Origin: Lachnospiraceae bacterium
GTDB taxonomy: Bacteria; Bacillota; Clostridia; Lachnospirales; Lachnospiraceae
Reading direction: 5' to 3'
Length of the DNA: 37,218 nt
NCBI GenBank assembly: GCA_014804225.1
Contig: JAAVAF010000052.1
Coordinates: 1 to 37,218, forward strand
Made by a program: the position numbers and the translations under genes
Shown here: piece after piece, positions 8,201 through 17,660 of the stretch
Layout: every line of letters starts with the position of its first letter
Position numbering within the stretch: position 1 is the stretch's first letter
The notes under the pieces: generated by a model
Databases searched by the model: none
Told to the model about the DNA's origin: nothing
Seen by the model: only the letters and a program-made list of their open reading frames with translations

Positions 8201-10882
8201 GGGTAAGGCTTCCAAATCCTGCACGACAAGATTATGCGTCTTTCCGTTTATGCCGTCCGTATTGCTTACCGTGATCTTCCTGCAGCTTTCCGCAAAACTG
8301 TAATTCTCTTTTCCTACAAGCTTTATCGTGTAGCTATAACCTGGTACAAGAATGACTGCATAGCCTGCACTGTCAAATACTGCGTTTGTTGCTTCCTTTG
8401 TTGAGTCATTCACAAATTGGATAGAAACGCCTTCTCTGGAAATGCCTGCCCAGTCGATGGAGCCTTGCACTCCTACTGCAGGGTAGCGTACAATTCTGTT
8501 ATAAAACGGTTTTCCTGTTGTATCCGCCTCCGCCCAAATCTTATAAGTACCGGAATATTTCGCAGTAAAGGTGAGCTTCTTATTGACGCCGTTACTATCA
8601 CCTTTTTCCACTGTTCCGCTATCCTTTTGCTCGCCGTCTGTTCCAAGATATTCAAAATAAAAGTTTGTTTCGACACCGTTGCTTATTCCCACATATGCAT
8701 ATATGATATCGCCTGCTACAACGTTTTCGATTGTTATATTTCTTCTGTTGCTGCCTCCTGTACCATTACAATACCATTCACCTGCCGCTGTGTAATCACC
8801 ATACGCATGCGTTGCTTCTGCCCGCATACTTTGATTAGACTGATGGTTAAAAGCTCCTGTGTATGCAGTGCTGTATAAAATATCATTTACATGATAACAA
8901 AACGTTAAATCACCAAAACTTGCCGTTGCATCTTCTATCGGATGTTGCGGATCATCTCCGGAAGCAACCGTAAATCTGCCGCTTGCCAGATTTGAAAAAT
9001 TGGTCCAATCCGACACTTTAATATGGTTTACATAATTCGAACCTGATTGCTCCTTTGCACCGAAATCCCACACGTCAATCTTTCGCGGTGTTTCGGGAAG
9101 CACAATTTCTTCTTTTCCCGAAGATGTCACGGTAATGCATTTAATTGCCGTATCTGCTGTCGCTGTTATCACAGCTGTTTTTAAGAAAATACCGCCGCAT
9201 GTAAAAGAATCCTCTGCCTCTGTAGCTGCTTTTCCATCTACTGTATAGTTCTTATTCTCTCCAACTACGGTCAGTGTGCACTCTCCTGCAAGCGGGACCG
9301 TAATTGTTGTACCTTCGCTTATTTGCGCCAAGCCGCCTGTAGAATCAAACGTTCCGTTTGTGGCATCAATCTTAAGTCCTGCTACTTTGCCTGTCGTTTC
9401 CTCAAAGCGGGCACTGAGTGTGTTATCGTTTTCAAAATCCCATTCTGTGGGAATCTCTCTAAAAATTGCTTTGATCGAAACATTTCCATCGGGCATTGTA
9501 AACTGATTATTCTCATCAATTTCAATGTCTGTTACCAGATCGGTACCTTCTACAATCTGCCAGTCATCAAGGTAATAACCTTTACTCGGTTTCGCAGTAA
9601 GTGTTACGGTATCTCCAACAATCACAGTTGTACCGTCCACCGTTACCGTACCGTTTCCTTCCTTTGATACGGTTACATTATACCGAGGTGATACCTGGTC
9701 TAAGATTCTCTCGTCGTCTACCGTGAGATAGATATCGCTGAAGGTGATATCTGCCTTTCTTGCAACGAACATTCCAATATATTGGTATGCACTATCAATT
9801 TTATTGAGAGAAACCGTATATTCTACCGGATCATTGTCGCCCATTTGACAAATATATTTTGTGCCGTCAAATTTAATGCTTAAAGCATACTCGCCTGATG
9901 TAATTATTTTTCCAAGAGAGGCGCCTCTTTTTAATGTTCCGTCCACTCGGGAAAAACAATTAATGGATGTTTGTAATTCCGGCTCTGCCCCTAGTGCACT
10001 TCCCATTAATGTTCCGGCAGCAACATAGTTAGAAGAACAACCTGCGCCATTTGTATGCTCATCTTTATTATATTTTACATCGATGAGCATATCATCGCGT
10101 GCCATAAGACCAAAGCCTACCTGAGCGTCATTTCTTTCCTGCTCTTCACCTATATTACCTATAGAATTGATTGTTGCCTTTGCTCTTAATTCAAATGTAC
10201 TGTCTATCGGAACTTGATAGAAATACATCGCTCTGCCGTCATCGGTTAAAGCAATTTTATTACCGTTATCGAGAGCTTTTATCCGCATCTTTCCGTTATC
10301 TGTTCCCAAATTATAAGAGTTCTTATCCGTAACGGTTTTACTTGAATATCCAAACACACTGCCACGGAAAACCTCATAATTATCCCACGCACCTTTCGCA
10401 CTTGCCGAGGGAGCAGAATAGGTATACGCTTTTACATCTTCTGCCTTCTCGTCCTTTTCCTGTTCCTCATCATCCGTGTTCTTAGCTTCTTCTTTTTCCG
10501 TAGAATCCGCCTCTACAGGCTCCTCCTTGTCGGAGTTTTCTTTCGTAGCTTCTGTTTTAACAGGTTCCTCTTTATCTAACTCTGTTTTCGAAGGTTCTGC
10601 TTCTACTGTTTCTGCTTTCGTAGTTTCTTCGAAATCGTTCTCATCCTCCGCATCAACTGGATTTTCCGCATCCTTGTTACCTTCGTTCTCCTCTGCTTCT
10701 TCCATTTGAGCTGCTTCGTTATCCGTCTCGGAGATTTCCTCAGAATACCCACTATGGGTATTCTGAGCATCTTCTGCTGCATATGCTGTCAATCCTGATG
10801 TTGTCAGACTTGTAACGATCATCGCGCCCGACAACACCAGCGCCAGTATACGCTTTGTAAACTTATTTTTTATTTTAAGCAT
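5228..10882 (-). CDS. Giant secreted pectin methylesterase (CE8), multidomain
   Basis: An 1884-aa exported enzyme that removes methyl esters from homogalacturonan. After a signal peptide (about 1-35, ending TAYA) comes a Glu/Thr/Lys-rich linker (36-150). Then a beta-sandwich-like module shared with the neighbouring lyase (about 170-392), an InlB-B-like repeat (400-475), two further all-beta, possibly carbohydrate-binding, regions (480-805) and a CNA-B-like fold (about 898-965). The CE8 domain (about 988-1310) keeps Q1188-D1189 in SSQDTLYTG, D1212 in GNTDYIFGDG and R1279/W1281 in LGRTWG, so it should be active. A 12-residue repeat linker (about 1367-1414) leads to 4-5 Ig-like repeats of the DYTLKYAKN / GTVTVVGKGNYA type (1415-1865). 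No LPXTG is present. RBS AAGGA lies 9 nt upstream. The gene follows the lyase by 26 nt. Confidence 0.93.
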   Translation of the reverse strand: MLKIKNKFTKRILALVLSGAMIVTSLTTSGLTAYAAEDAQNTHSGYSEEISETDNEAAQMEEAEENEGNKDAENPVDAEDENDFEETTKAETVEAEPSKTELDKEEPVKTEATKENSDKEEPVEADSTEKEEAKNTDDEEQEKDEKAEDVKAYTYSAPSASAKGAWDNYEVFRGSVFGYSSKTVTDKNSYNLGTDNGKMRIKALDNGNKIALTDDGRAMYFYQVPIDSTFELRAKATINSIGNIGEEQERNDAQVGFGLMARDDMLIDVKYNKDEHTNGAGCSSNYVAAGTLMGSALGAEPELQTSINCFSRVDGTLKRGASLGKIITSGEYALSIKFDGTKYICQMGDNDPVEYTVSLNKIDSAYQYIGMFVARKADITFSDIYLTVDDERILDQVSPRYNVTVSKEGNGTVTVDGTTVIVGDTVTLTAKPSKGYYLDDWQIVEGTDLVTDIEIDENNQFTMPDGNVSIKAIFREIPTEWDFENDNTLSARFEETTGKVAGLKIDATNGTFDSTGGLAQISEGTTITVPLAGECTLTVVGENKNYTVDGKAATEAEDSFTCGGIFLKTAVITATADTAIKCITVTSSGKEEIVLPETPRKIDVWDFGAKEQSGSNYVNHIKVSDWTNFSNLASGRFTVASGDDPQHPIEDATASFGDLTFCYHVNDILYSTAYTGAFNHQSNQSMRAEATHAYGDYTAAGEWYCNGTGGSNRRNITIENVVAGDIIYAYVGISNGVETNFYFEYLGTDGEQKDSGTVEKGDSNGVNKKLTFTAKYSGTYKIWAEADTTGKPFYNRIVRYPAVGVQGSIDWAGISREGVSIQFVNDSTKEATNAVFDSAGYAVILVPGYSYTIKLVGKENYSFAESCRKITVSNTDGINGKTHNLVVQDLEALPKQAVSGKFIGSGEVPLTGVEATKLVFKNIDDDYIYEAQIENDAYSINLRKGTYLAEITADGYSTRTHVIVNNASVERDLFLASTDTSPLPLVKDLYVGYPDEEENNFPTINAALRVAKRMNPQKEEDRITVHIYPGTYREQVFVNANYITLINDTPSQDVLITWYYGIGYAYYSADDSGGKGTGYYNEESAYDKFEKHNAARWGCAVRVKATDFKAKNIIFENSFNRYITEEEIADGVALSTEGAGTEISFKRTASVTPTQAASISATERAAAIALDTGSDRSEFYNCKFYSSQDTLYTGDGNSRAYYKNCFISGNTDYIFGDGNQVFENCELNWIGYTNNSKGEKGGHITAAKDTSTLGYLFYNCTITKPKESGFTAGAGTLGRTWGAKARVTYVNTVQEASNLISDSGWGNMNGDPKSANYKEYNTTLKNGTEINHNTSPRKDKYTTTNPIDTPEKLEAYFGEDWKPTFYERSTEGGDTGESGSTPETGNTNESGSTPESSNTGESESTPESSGTNESGGDDKVEDIYIRGLEPSYPYTGAKIIPDIEVLDGTTILSPDVDYKVSYKNNVKPGTDTAEVIVTGKGNYAGKAFSKKFSIVETEDVKENLADLKGAKMDKIAPVEYKGEAWYPDFTLTFKDGSKATYIQNTNPTDDSKGLYKIKDSDQPMNVNVAVSNNINKGTATILITGAKDGNKTTSIKKTFKITAVDISTAEVKAEDATYAVSGAIPKVTVEYKKVPLKLGKDYTLKYAKNKTAASKGTVTVVGKGNYAKKHAPVEYTINKLDMSTLTVNAVTASVGGKPGKIKATINDGNGTALKAAQYTLSVYQEDGQTPYSADTFGTEGETIYVVATAKEGSKDLTGSTPAAEFKVGVDISKAKIVSAVDGKAVTKSYRGRAITLEATDLKVTLKVNGKEETLEPNKDYKIATHFNNINKGNATVVIQGIGKYGGTKAVKFKITQRSIQDTDLRPWKEMSKAISNRISSLSSK
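6643..6770 (-). repeat. 36-nt tandem repeats coding a Gly/Ser/Thr/Glu linker
   Basis: Within the pectinesterase gene, about three and a half 36-nt units encode the 12-residue motif NESGSTPESSNT and variants. The repeat forms a flexible linker between the CE8 domain and the C-terminal Ig-like repeats. Such repeats can vary in copy number between strains. Confidence 0.75.
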
Positions 10883-10908
10883 ATGCTTGTTCCTTTCTTT
10901 TGACTGCG

Positions 10909-13900
10909 TTATTTTGCTGCGTTTACTTTAAGAGCTTCTACCGGGCTACCTTTTTCTGCTAATTTCTTTGCCGTTTCCTTACTTACAATCTTAAAGGTAA
11001 CCTTCTTTGTGCCGGCATACTTTCCGGTTCCGACAATGGTGAAACTTGCCGTACCGACTCTGTCATTTTTCTTGTAGCTGTCTGTATCGATGACAAAGCC
11101 ATCCATCGCATAGTATTTCGCGGCATTGCTCTTATTTTTCTTGTAATCGCCTATTCTGTCGTTGCATACTAAAGATGCCTCACCCTCGCTAGTCTTGTAT
11201 GAGAAGTCAATATATTGCTCAATCTTTGCAACCTCTGTATCCGACCAGTCAATCGCCACAGACAGACCATTACCCTCTTTCCAGTTATTGCCATATACTC
11301 TTGGCATTAAATTTACAAACTTCGCCTTATTGATGTCATACTGAGCCGCTCTAAAGTAACCGTCTACATAACCTTCTTTGTAGTTACACTTCGGATTATT
11401 CGATGCAGAATGAACTCTTACAAGCACTGTCATATATCCTTTTGTAAAGTCACTGACAGTATCCTTTGAGGTAAGTTTCTCCGTAATTTTTTCGTCAACA
11501 CCCTCATCGATTACATAATTATTGTTTTTGTCAATATAGTATTCGATCGTATTCTTATCATAGTCGCGACCCGCTGAAAGCTTTTTCGATTTCACTTTGC
11601 CTTTTGCCGTATAAGACTGCGTTACAGTAATCTTCGATTTCTTAAGATCAGAATACTTTAACTCCTTGCCGTTTGTCGCAATATCTTTTGCAGATACGAC
11701 AATATCTGTATTATCTGTCATTTCCGCAGCTGTAATCGTAAATGTAAACTCTTTCTTACCCGTAAATCCGTTTCTTCCCTTTACGATAACGGTCGGTGCT
11801 TTTGCATCCGTTTTTGTTCCTACCGTTGCATTGTTTTTATAGCTTAACGTGTAATGTTTGGTGTCAACCGTATATCCGTTCATTTTAATGTTGAAGTTTG
11901 TGCCGGCATCATATTTCACACCACCTGCCAAATAGGGAAGGCTATCGTTGTGAGGGAAATTATCATCTGTTAATGTGCTTATATCTTTCGCTGTGATCTT
12001 AAATTTGTAGCTGATAGATCCCGTGTAGTTGTTGATACCTTTTATTGTGACTGTTGCATTACCTGCTTTGTTCGTACCTTTCTGCACGATCTTGTAGTCA
12101 ACACCATTTACAAGCTTCTCGTCCGGATTCTTCGCCAAAGTCAACTTAATTGTGTTTTCCGGTACCGCGCAGTCACTTCCGTTGAACTCCACACCATTTG
12201 CTTCATATTTCGTAAGGAAGGTACCCTTTTCTATGGCAACAAATTCTTCATCCTGAATCTTTCCGCCTTTGATATTAAAGTTTACACTCTTGCTGCCAAA
12301 ATAAGTTGTGCCGTTGCCGACTACGGTTAGTGTCGCCTTACCAATTTCAATATTATTGGCATACTTTATCGTATAGTCTTTATCCTCACCTTCTGTAAGC
12401 GTAGTTCCGTTCAGCTTTACCTCGCATTTTGGCTTAACTTCTAATCCTGTATAAGTGAGCTCCTTAGCAGCAGTCGTAATCTTTACGCTTGCCTTGCTCA
12501 TCAGCTTATCAGCAGTAACTGTATGAGCAGTTACCTTCTTTGTTCCGGTAAAGTTATCTTTACCGACAACAGAAAAACCATCTGTTGTCGCTGTTATATC
12601 ATAGTCCTTGCCTTTCTTGAGTGCTTTACCCTGCCATGTAGGCTTAATTTCTTTTGAAGCATCACCACTTACAACAGCAACACTTTCCGGAATAGATACT
12701 GTATAGTCATTTACATTGATCGGTTTAATCTCAAATGTCTTATCCACGGTAAAGCCTTTATAACTTCCGACACCTGTAACATGTGCCGTTGCTGTTCCCG
12801 CATTGATATTGTTTTCGTATTTTACGGTGTAATCCTTGCCCTTTCTAAGCAATCCGGCATCCGCGCTGAAATATACATGCAATTCCGGCATAACCTGTTT
12901 TCCTGTATACTCGATTGGTTCTCTGTCTGTATAGTCAAGATAATTTATCTCTGCAACCCAGATTTTTCCGTAGTAATCATTGATACCGCCCTCCGGATAG
13001 TCAGTACCATAGTCATCCGTAGCGTCTCCCGATTCAATAGCGCCTGTTATGTTACCATAAGTATCTTCACCGACTTCGATATCCTTTGAGGCAGTTCCTC
13101 CCATGGAAGCATCAACCTTTGACTTGTCGTTCAGTTGAAGAAAACCATGCATATTGATGGTGCCATCCTCATTTCTCCAATAATCCGGATCTATTTTGTC
13201 CCAAGGTTTATAATCGACGGAATAAAAATCAGCTTCGGTAATTGAAGCTCCACTAGAGTTCTTTGAAGCACTGCCATTCCACAAATAACTTGTAGCATTT
13301 TTTATTTTGCTTGAACTCTGTGAGCCCTTTCCAGAAATACTATCAGCTGTTGAACTGCCGTCCGTTCTAAACGAAATTACGTTTTTCACTTCGTAGTCAG
13401 TATTCGCATTTTTACTAGCTGTCGAAAAACCGATATTTGCGTCACCATTATTAAATGATACGGAATTATATGCTTTTACATTCGGACAACTGTTTGAATC
13501 AAATCCTTTTGCTTTATTGCAGAATGAGTAGGAATTATAAAGCCTGTGCCCCATATATGTCTTGTACTTGTCATAGTAATTATCGCCGTTTTCGTCTGTA
13601 TCATAGATACTTCCGCCTATAACGCCGTCGCCGCCCATCTTAAAGCCGTTGCCGTTTCCTTTTCCTTTTACAAGCGTTCCATTCTCATCAATTGTACTGC
13701 TATCATTTACATCGGAAAGAAATACATAACCGTTTCGATAGGCAATGCTGTTTTTAATTGTTACCCCACCAATACTTCCCGACTGTACCTTTGCAAACAA
13801 ATCCCATCCGTCATCTGCATTAAACGCCGCGATACATCCGTCAAAGACATTGTTGCTTCCGCTTGTAAGCTTTGCCGCAAATCCATCTGCATCCTCGTAT

Positions 13901-16900
13901 CCCGAATCTACATTGAGGTATGAATTACAGTTGAGAATCAGATTGTCATGCGGCCAGTCCTTGTATGTATCCTGACTTGCCAGACGGCTGATCTGTAAGC
14001 CCGTACTTCCGTTTTTATACGTATCTACCCTATCAAATACACAGTAACTGCTTGATACTTGAATACCTTTTTCACCGTCTTTACACCGTGTTACATCAAT
14101 GTTCTTAAAGTACCAGTAATTTCCGACTGTCACTACAGCGGGTACCAAACTCATAAAGTCAAGCACAGGTCTGTTTGTCGGATCCTCTGCCATCATCTTA
14201 ATGTAATTTTTGTATGTTTCCTTGCCATCCACAATATCAGGCTTTCCGTCAACGCCCCTCGGTGTCTGGAGTGTCTTGTTTAATCTGTATGTTCCGCCTG
14301 CGAGCAGAATTGTCTGTCCCGGCTGCGCGTATTTTACAGCCGTGTAGATATCAAGCGGACTATCCTTTGTACCGGTATTGGAAGACTTACCATACTGTGA
14401 TACATAAATTGTCTGTCCCGGCTCACCATACTTTCTATACTCTACTGTATACGTAAGCGTTACCTTATCGTAACTGTTAAGCTCTGCATATCGCTTTCCT
14501 TTTTCCTTATCTTCATCAGGACACCAACTCTTATCCGGTGTATATTCAACAGTAAAGACATTTTTACCGATGGAAAGCGCATTTTCATCCTTTAAATCGA
14601 TGTATATCTTTGTGTTCTTTGTATCAAAACCGTCTTGCAGCGCCTGTTTCGCGGGATCAAGACTTCCTGTCACATCATAGTAATCAATCTCTACGTCTTC
14701 CCCGTTATCACCTTTTACAGTGTGTTTTGACAAAACTTTTCCTGCGCTGTCCTTGAGCACAAGTTTTCCGTTCCAATTGCTGTGGAATATAAATTCATAA
14801 TCCTCTGAGTTTGAAACGGTCTGTGATAAAATACTGGTTGTAAGATTATAATATTTAACCGCTATTTCCTCTGCAGGTAAATCATCCTCAGGGTCAATTG
14901 TTTCCAATGTCATATTAGAGAATGTTACATCCGCATGTCTGGAAGTAAATACACCTACATATACGCTGCCCTTTGTAAGCTTGCTTAAAGCATCCGGATC
15001 ATAGTATTTTTTCGTCGTCGTAATTTTGTTTCCGTTGCTATCCAATATATAGTTTCCGTCATTGTCGACCTTTGTATAGCTCACAAAATAACCTGTGTTA
15101 TTTTTTTGTACCTGAAGTTCAAAATTTACGTACTCCTCATGCCTGCTCGTCAGATCGACTCTATCTCCTATATTAGTACAGTTTGCCACTATATTATACT
15201 GACCTGCACCGTATTTCGCATATGTGGAATCAATCGCCGTCTGCACTGCACTAAAGTTTCTCGGTACAGTAATGTCCCCTGCACTCATTTCACTTAAATC
15301 ATCCTGTGTAACACCAACCTTTTCCGTTGAGCCTACACCAATCTGCATCTCAATTTTTTCTCCGGTATCATCCTCTGATATTCCTACGCCGTCCCATCTA
15401 TAGCTGACTCTTGATACCACTGCCTGATAGCTGTTATTCCAGAATTCACTTCCGGTGCCATCACTGCCGACTCTGTCCGCCGCCATAACGCCGAAACCTT
15501 CCTGTCCGTTTGAGAACTCCCATGAATTCACATGAGCCAATGCCGTAAATGTAAAGTTCTTTTTGCTCGATACCGTTGTGTAATAGAACATTAATCCGTC
15601 CGTAGACGCGGGAACAATCTTACCCTTACCACCAGAAGAAACTAATCTCACCGATGTATCGGTATTATTTTTCATATCATTACCAGTCTTGCCGGCTCCG
15701 TTTCCGTATCTGCTAAGACTATATGTAACCTTTAAATCCGCTACCTTATGGTCGATCGACTCTGACGGCTCAGACTTTTGTTCGGTTTCTTCAACAACTT
15801 TTACCGAATAAACCGTAAATGTATAGGTATTTCCTTTTGTCAGACCGAAAATGACAGTACTCGTTTTTACACTCTCCACAGACGGAATGACATTACCCAG
15901 ATTCGCTTTATCCACAATCTCTACGACATATTTGTCAACCCCCGGCACGGCATCCCATTTAACTTGCACATTTCCACCACCAAGGTTTTCCGCGGAAAGA
16001 TTTGCGGGCGGTACAAACGGACACTCAAACTCAAACGGCTCGCTCAGCTCGCCTGTTTTTTCTTCTCCCGGTCGTTTTTTACGCGCGATTTCTGCCTTAA
16101 ACACATATGTTCCTGATGCTGTCGGCGCAAATGTAACCGTTGTCGAATCCTGATATTTTTCGGAAACGACGGTCGCTATCGCATTTTCCGTATCCTCCGC
16201 ATTATACATATACACAGTCATCGTGTCGGCGCCATCCAAACCGACCACACTGTCTACCGTTACCTCGATTTTTGACGGATCTGTTTCTTTGTAACCAACC
16301 TTCGAAATCTCAGGATTCGCTATATCTTCCCAAGGTTTACGGCTGTCTTCGTCAATCTCTATTTCGATTTCTTCCCATGTTATTGAATATACATATGGTT
16401 TTGAACCTGATACATAAAAATAATACGTTTCACCTGCGTCCATCTCATAAGATGCCGCTGTTGCATAAGTTTCATTGAGAGCTCCGGATTTAACCATTGC
16501 TCCCTTCTCTCCATCATCTTTTGCATAATAATACGTTTTGTTGGTTCCCTTTCCAACAACAAACGTAATTTTCGATGCTTTCGTTGCTTCTATTTTGAAT
16601 GCTGCGCCCATCGTCGGAATCCATCCATTCGTATTGTTTGGACCATTATTTACAGTTTCACCTTTGTCATTAACTGTTTGACTTATATATGGATTGGATG
16701 ACCCCGCAACATAATCGCTATACTTCGTGCCGGAACTGCTGCCAACCCTAATATCGGATGTGCCCTTATAATTCATATCCTCAAGCACAAAAAATTTTAG
16801 GATACTATCACCATACTCTGTTCCTTTTTTGAAACCGCCTTTTATGTTAGCGCTGCTAGCCTGATTATCAACAACTTCCTCCGTAACTTCGACATCAGAA

Positions 16901-17391
16901 GTTTCTTCTTCGACAATCTCTTCTACTTCTGCTTCCTGAGGATCGTCCTCCACAGTCGTTTCATCAACCGCTGCGTCATCGACAGCCGATTCCGAATCCG
17001 CCACTTTCTCGTCAGAATCATCTGTGTTATCCGCATCTTCTGTGGATTCCGCAACTGTTTCCGGCACAGCGTCGTCTGCCGCATTATTATCCGCTGCGTC
17101 ATTGTTCTTGTCGTCATCTGCCGTGCTGTCCGCTGCGTCATTGTTCTTGTCATCCTCTGCCATATCCGCTGCGTTATCCGCATCCTTCTCGTCGGAATCA
17201 CCGTCTTCTTTCACTGTGATTTCCGCTGCCTCGGATTCATCTTCTTCGGATGGCCTCTCAGAATATCCCTCCGTAGTTTCTTCTGTTGCAAACGCCGTCA
17301 TTTGATATAACGCCGCATCCGACATAATCATCGCGCCTGACAATATCAATGCCAAAGCTCGTTTCATAAGTCTGTTTTTAAATTTACTCAT
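10909..17391 (-). CDS. Giant secreted pectate lyase (PL9), multidomain
   Basis: A 2160-aa exported lyase that cleaves polygalacturonate by calcium-dependent beta-elimination. Signal peptide about 1-38 (ending AFA), acidic Asp/Ala/Glu linker to about 185, a beta module (about 195-345), two Fn3-like domains (about 360-560), a module homologous to one in the pectinesterase (about 565-850), then the PL9 beta-helix (about 990-1420). Its calcium ligands appear as D1169 (DADGF), D1193/D1194/D1197 (NADDGWD) and the catalytic base as K1251 (GNGFKMGG). The D1169-to-D1193 spacing of 24 equals that of Asp209-Asp233 in Dickeya Pel9A as I recall it. Ig-like repeats fill about 1475-2140. The start at 17391 has AAGGAGG 6 nt upstream; an in-frame start at 17427 lacks one. 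First gene of the pectinase operon. Confidence 0.93.
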   Translation of the reverse strand: MSKFKNRLMKRALALILSGAMIMSDAALYQMTAFATEETTEGYSERPSEEDESEAAEITVKEDGDSDEKDADNAADMAEDDKNNDAADSTADDDKNNDAADNNAADDAVPETVAESTEDADNTDDSDEKVADSESAVDDAAVDETTVEDDPQEAEVEEIVEEETSDVEVTEEVVDNQASSANIKGGFKKGTEYGDSILKFFVLEDMNYKGTSDIRVGSSSGTKYSDYVAGSSNPYISQTVNDKGETVNNGPNNTNGWIPTMGAAFKIEATKASKITFVVGKGTNKTYYYAKDDGEKGAMVKSGALNETYATAASYEMDAGETYYFYVSGSKPYVYSITWEEIEIEIDEDSRKPWEDIANPEISKVGYKETDPSKIEVTVDSVVGLDGADTMTVYMYNAEDTENAIATVVSEKYQDSTTVTFAPTASGTYVFKAEIARKKRPGEEKTGELSEPFEFECPFVPPANLSAENLGGGNVQVKWDAVPGVDKYVVEIVDKANLGNVIPSVESVKTSTVIFGLTKGNTYTFTVYSVKVVEETEQKSEPSESIDHKVADLKVTYSLSRYGNGAGKTGNDMKNNTDTSVRLVSSGGKGKIVPASTDGLMFYYTTVSSKKNFTFTALAHVNSWEFSNGQEGFGVMAADRVGSDGTGSEFWNNSYQAVVSRVSYRWDGVGISEDDTGEKIEMQIGVGSTEKVGVTQDDLSEMSAGDITVPRNFSAVQTAIDSTYAKYGAGQYNIVANCTNIGDRVDLTSRHEEYVNFELQVQKNNTGYFVSYTKVDNDGNYILDSNGNKITTTKKYYDPDALSKLTKGSVYVGVFTSRHADVTFSNMTLETIDPEDDLPAEEIAVKYYNLTTSILSQTVSNSEDYEFIFHSNWNGKLVLKDSAGKVLSKHTVKGDNGEDVEIDYYDVTGSLDPAKQALQDGFDTKNTKIYIDLKDENALSIGKNVFTVEYTPDKSWCPDEDKEKGKRYAELNSYDKVTLTYTVEYRKYGEPGQTIYVSQYGKSSNTGTKDSPLDIYTAVKYAQPGQTILLAGGTYRLNKTLQTPRGVDGKPDIVDGKETYKNYIKMMAEDPTNRPVLDFMSLVPAVVTVGNYWYFKNIDVTRCKDGEKGIQVSSSYCVFDRVDTYKNGSTGLQISRLASQDTYKDWPHDNLILNCNSYLNVDSGYEDADGFAAKLTSGSNNVFDGCIAAFNADDGWDLFAKVQSGSIGGVTIKNSIAYRNGYVFLSDVNDSSTIDENGTLVKGKGNGNGFKMGGDGVIGGSIYDTDENGDNYYDKYKTYMGHRLYNSYSFCNKAKGFDSNSCPNVKAYNSVSFNNGDANIGFSTASKNANTDYEVKNVISFRTDGSSTADSISGKGSQSSSKIKNATSYLWNGSASKNSSGASITEADFYSVDYKPWDKIDPDYWRNEDGTINMHGFLQLNDKSKVDASMGGTASKDIEVGEDTYGNITGAIESGDATDDYGTDYPEGGINDYYGKIWVAEINYLDYTDREPIEYTGKQVMPELHVYFSADAGLLRKGKDYTVKYENNINAGTATAHVTGVGSYKGFTVDKTFEIKPINVNDYTVSIPESVAVVSGDASKEIKPTWQGKALKKGKDYDITATTDGFSVVGKDNFTGTKKVTAHTVTADKLMSKASVKITTAAKELTYTGLEVKPKCEVKLNGTTLTEGEDKDYTIKYANNIEIGKATLTVVGNGTTYFGSKSVNFNIKGGKIQDEEFVAIEKGTFLTKYEANGVEFNGSDCAVPENTIKLTLAKNPDEKLVNGVDYKIVQKGTNKAGNATVTIKGINNYTGSISYKFKITAKDISTLTDDNFPHNDSLPYLAGGVKYDAGTNFNIKMNGYTVDTKHYTLSYKNNATVGTKTDAKAPTVIVKGRNGFTGKKEFTFTITAAEMTDNTDIVVSAKDIATNGKELKYSDLKKSKITVTQSYTAKGKVKSKKLSAGRDYDKNTIEYYIDKNNNYVIDEGVDEKITEKLTSKDTVSDFTKGYMTVLVRVHSASNNPKCNYKEGYVDGYFRAAQYDINKAKFVNLMPRVYGNNWKEGNGLSVAIDWSDTEVAKIEQYIDFSYKTSEGEASLVCNDRIGDYKKNKSNAAKYYAMDGFVIDTDSYKKNDRVGTASFTIVGTGKYAGTKKVTFKIVSKETAKKLAEKGSPVEALKVNAAK

Positions 17392-17418
17392 ACGCTTCCT
17401 CCTTGTCTTTTTGGTGGC

Positions 17419-17450
17419 ATTTTGCACTGCGTGCCGTGCACGTGCAAAAT
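17419..17450 (-). promoter_or_regulatory. Inverted repeat in the pectate lyase 5' leader
   Basis: On the minus strand ATTTTGCAC (17442-17450) and GTGCAAAAT (17419-17427) form a perfect 9-bp inverted repeat; the inner part is also GC-rich and palindromic (GCACGTGC). It ends about 15 nt before the AAGGAGG of the lyase gene. It could be an operator for a sugar-responsive regulator or an mRNA hairpin that controls translation or stability. Confidence 0.55.
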
Positions 17451-17490
17451 CGGACTTCGTAAAATCCGCACATTTTTTAGTTTAGTTTTA

Positions 17491-17519
17491 ATTTTATCAG
17501 ATTCTTTAAAATTTTACAA
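17491..17519 (-). promoter_or_regulatory. Candidate promoter of the pectinase operon
   Basis: The minus strand has TTGTAA (17514-17519), a 17-nt spacer and TAAAAT (17491-17496), matching 4/6 and 5/6 of the vegetative consensus. Transcription from here would give a leader of about 90 nt carrying the inverted repeat at 17419-17450. Confidence 0.5.
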
Positions 17520-17586
17520 TATTTTATGCTTTAAATTATAAATTTTGTGCAAATTTACTGATTTTTTCTTGTTTTTTTTCATACAA

Positions 17587-17617
17587 AGAAAAACAGCGTG
17601 TGCATGCGCACACGCTG
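17587..17617 (-). terminator. Rho-independent terminator of the nuclease pseudogene
   Basis: CAGCGTGTGC (17594-17603) and GCACACGCTG (17608-17617) form a 10-bp stem with a 4-nt loop. The minus strand continues TTTTTCTTTG. It separates the pseudogene at 17661 from the pectinase operon promoter. Confidence 0.8.
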
Positions 17618-17660
17618 AACTCCCACTATAATTACTCTCTTTCTTTTTATATACACAGAC

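Noticed and set aside
8417..8878. A 153-aa plus-strand frame with Cys-rich sequence
   Set aside because: It is antisense inside the pectin methylesterase gene and lacks an RBS or any recognisable motif.
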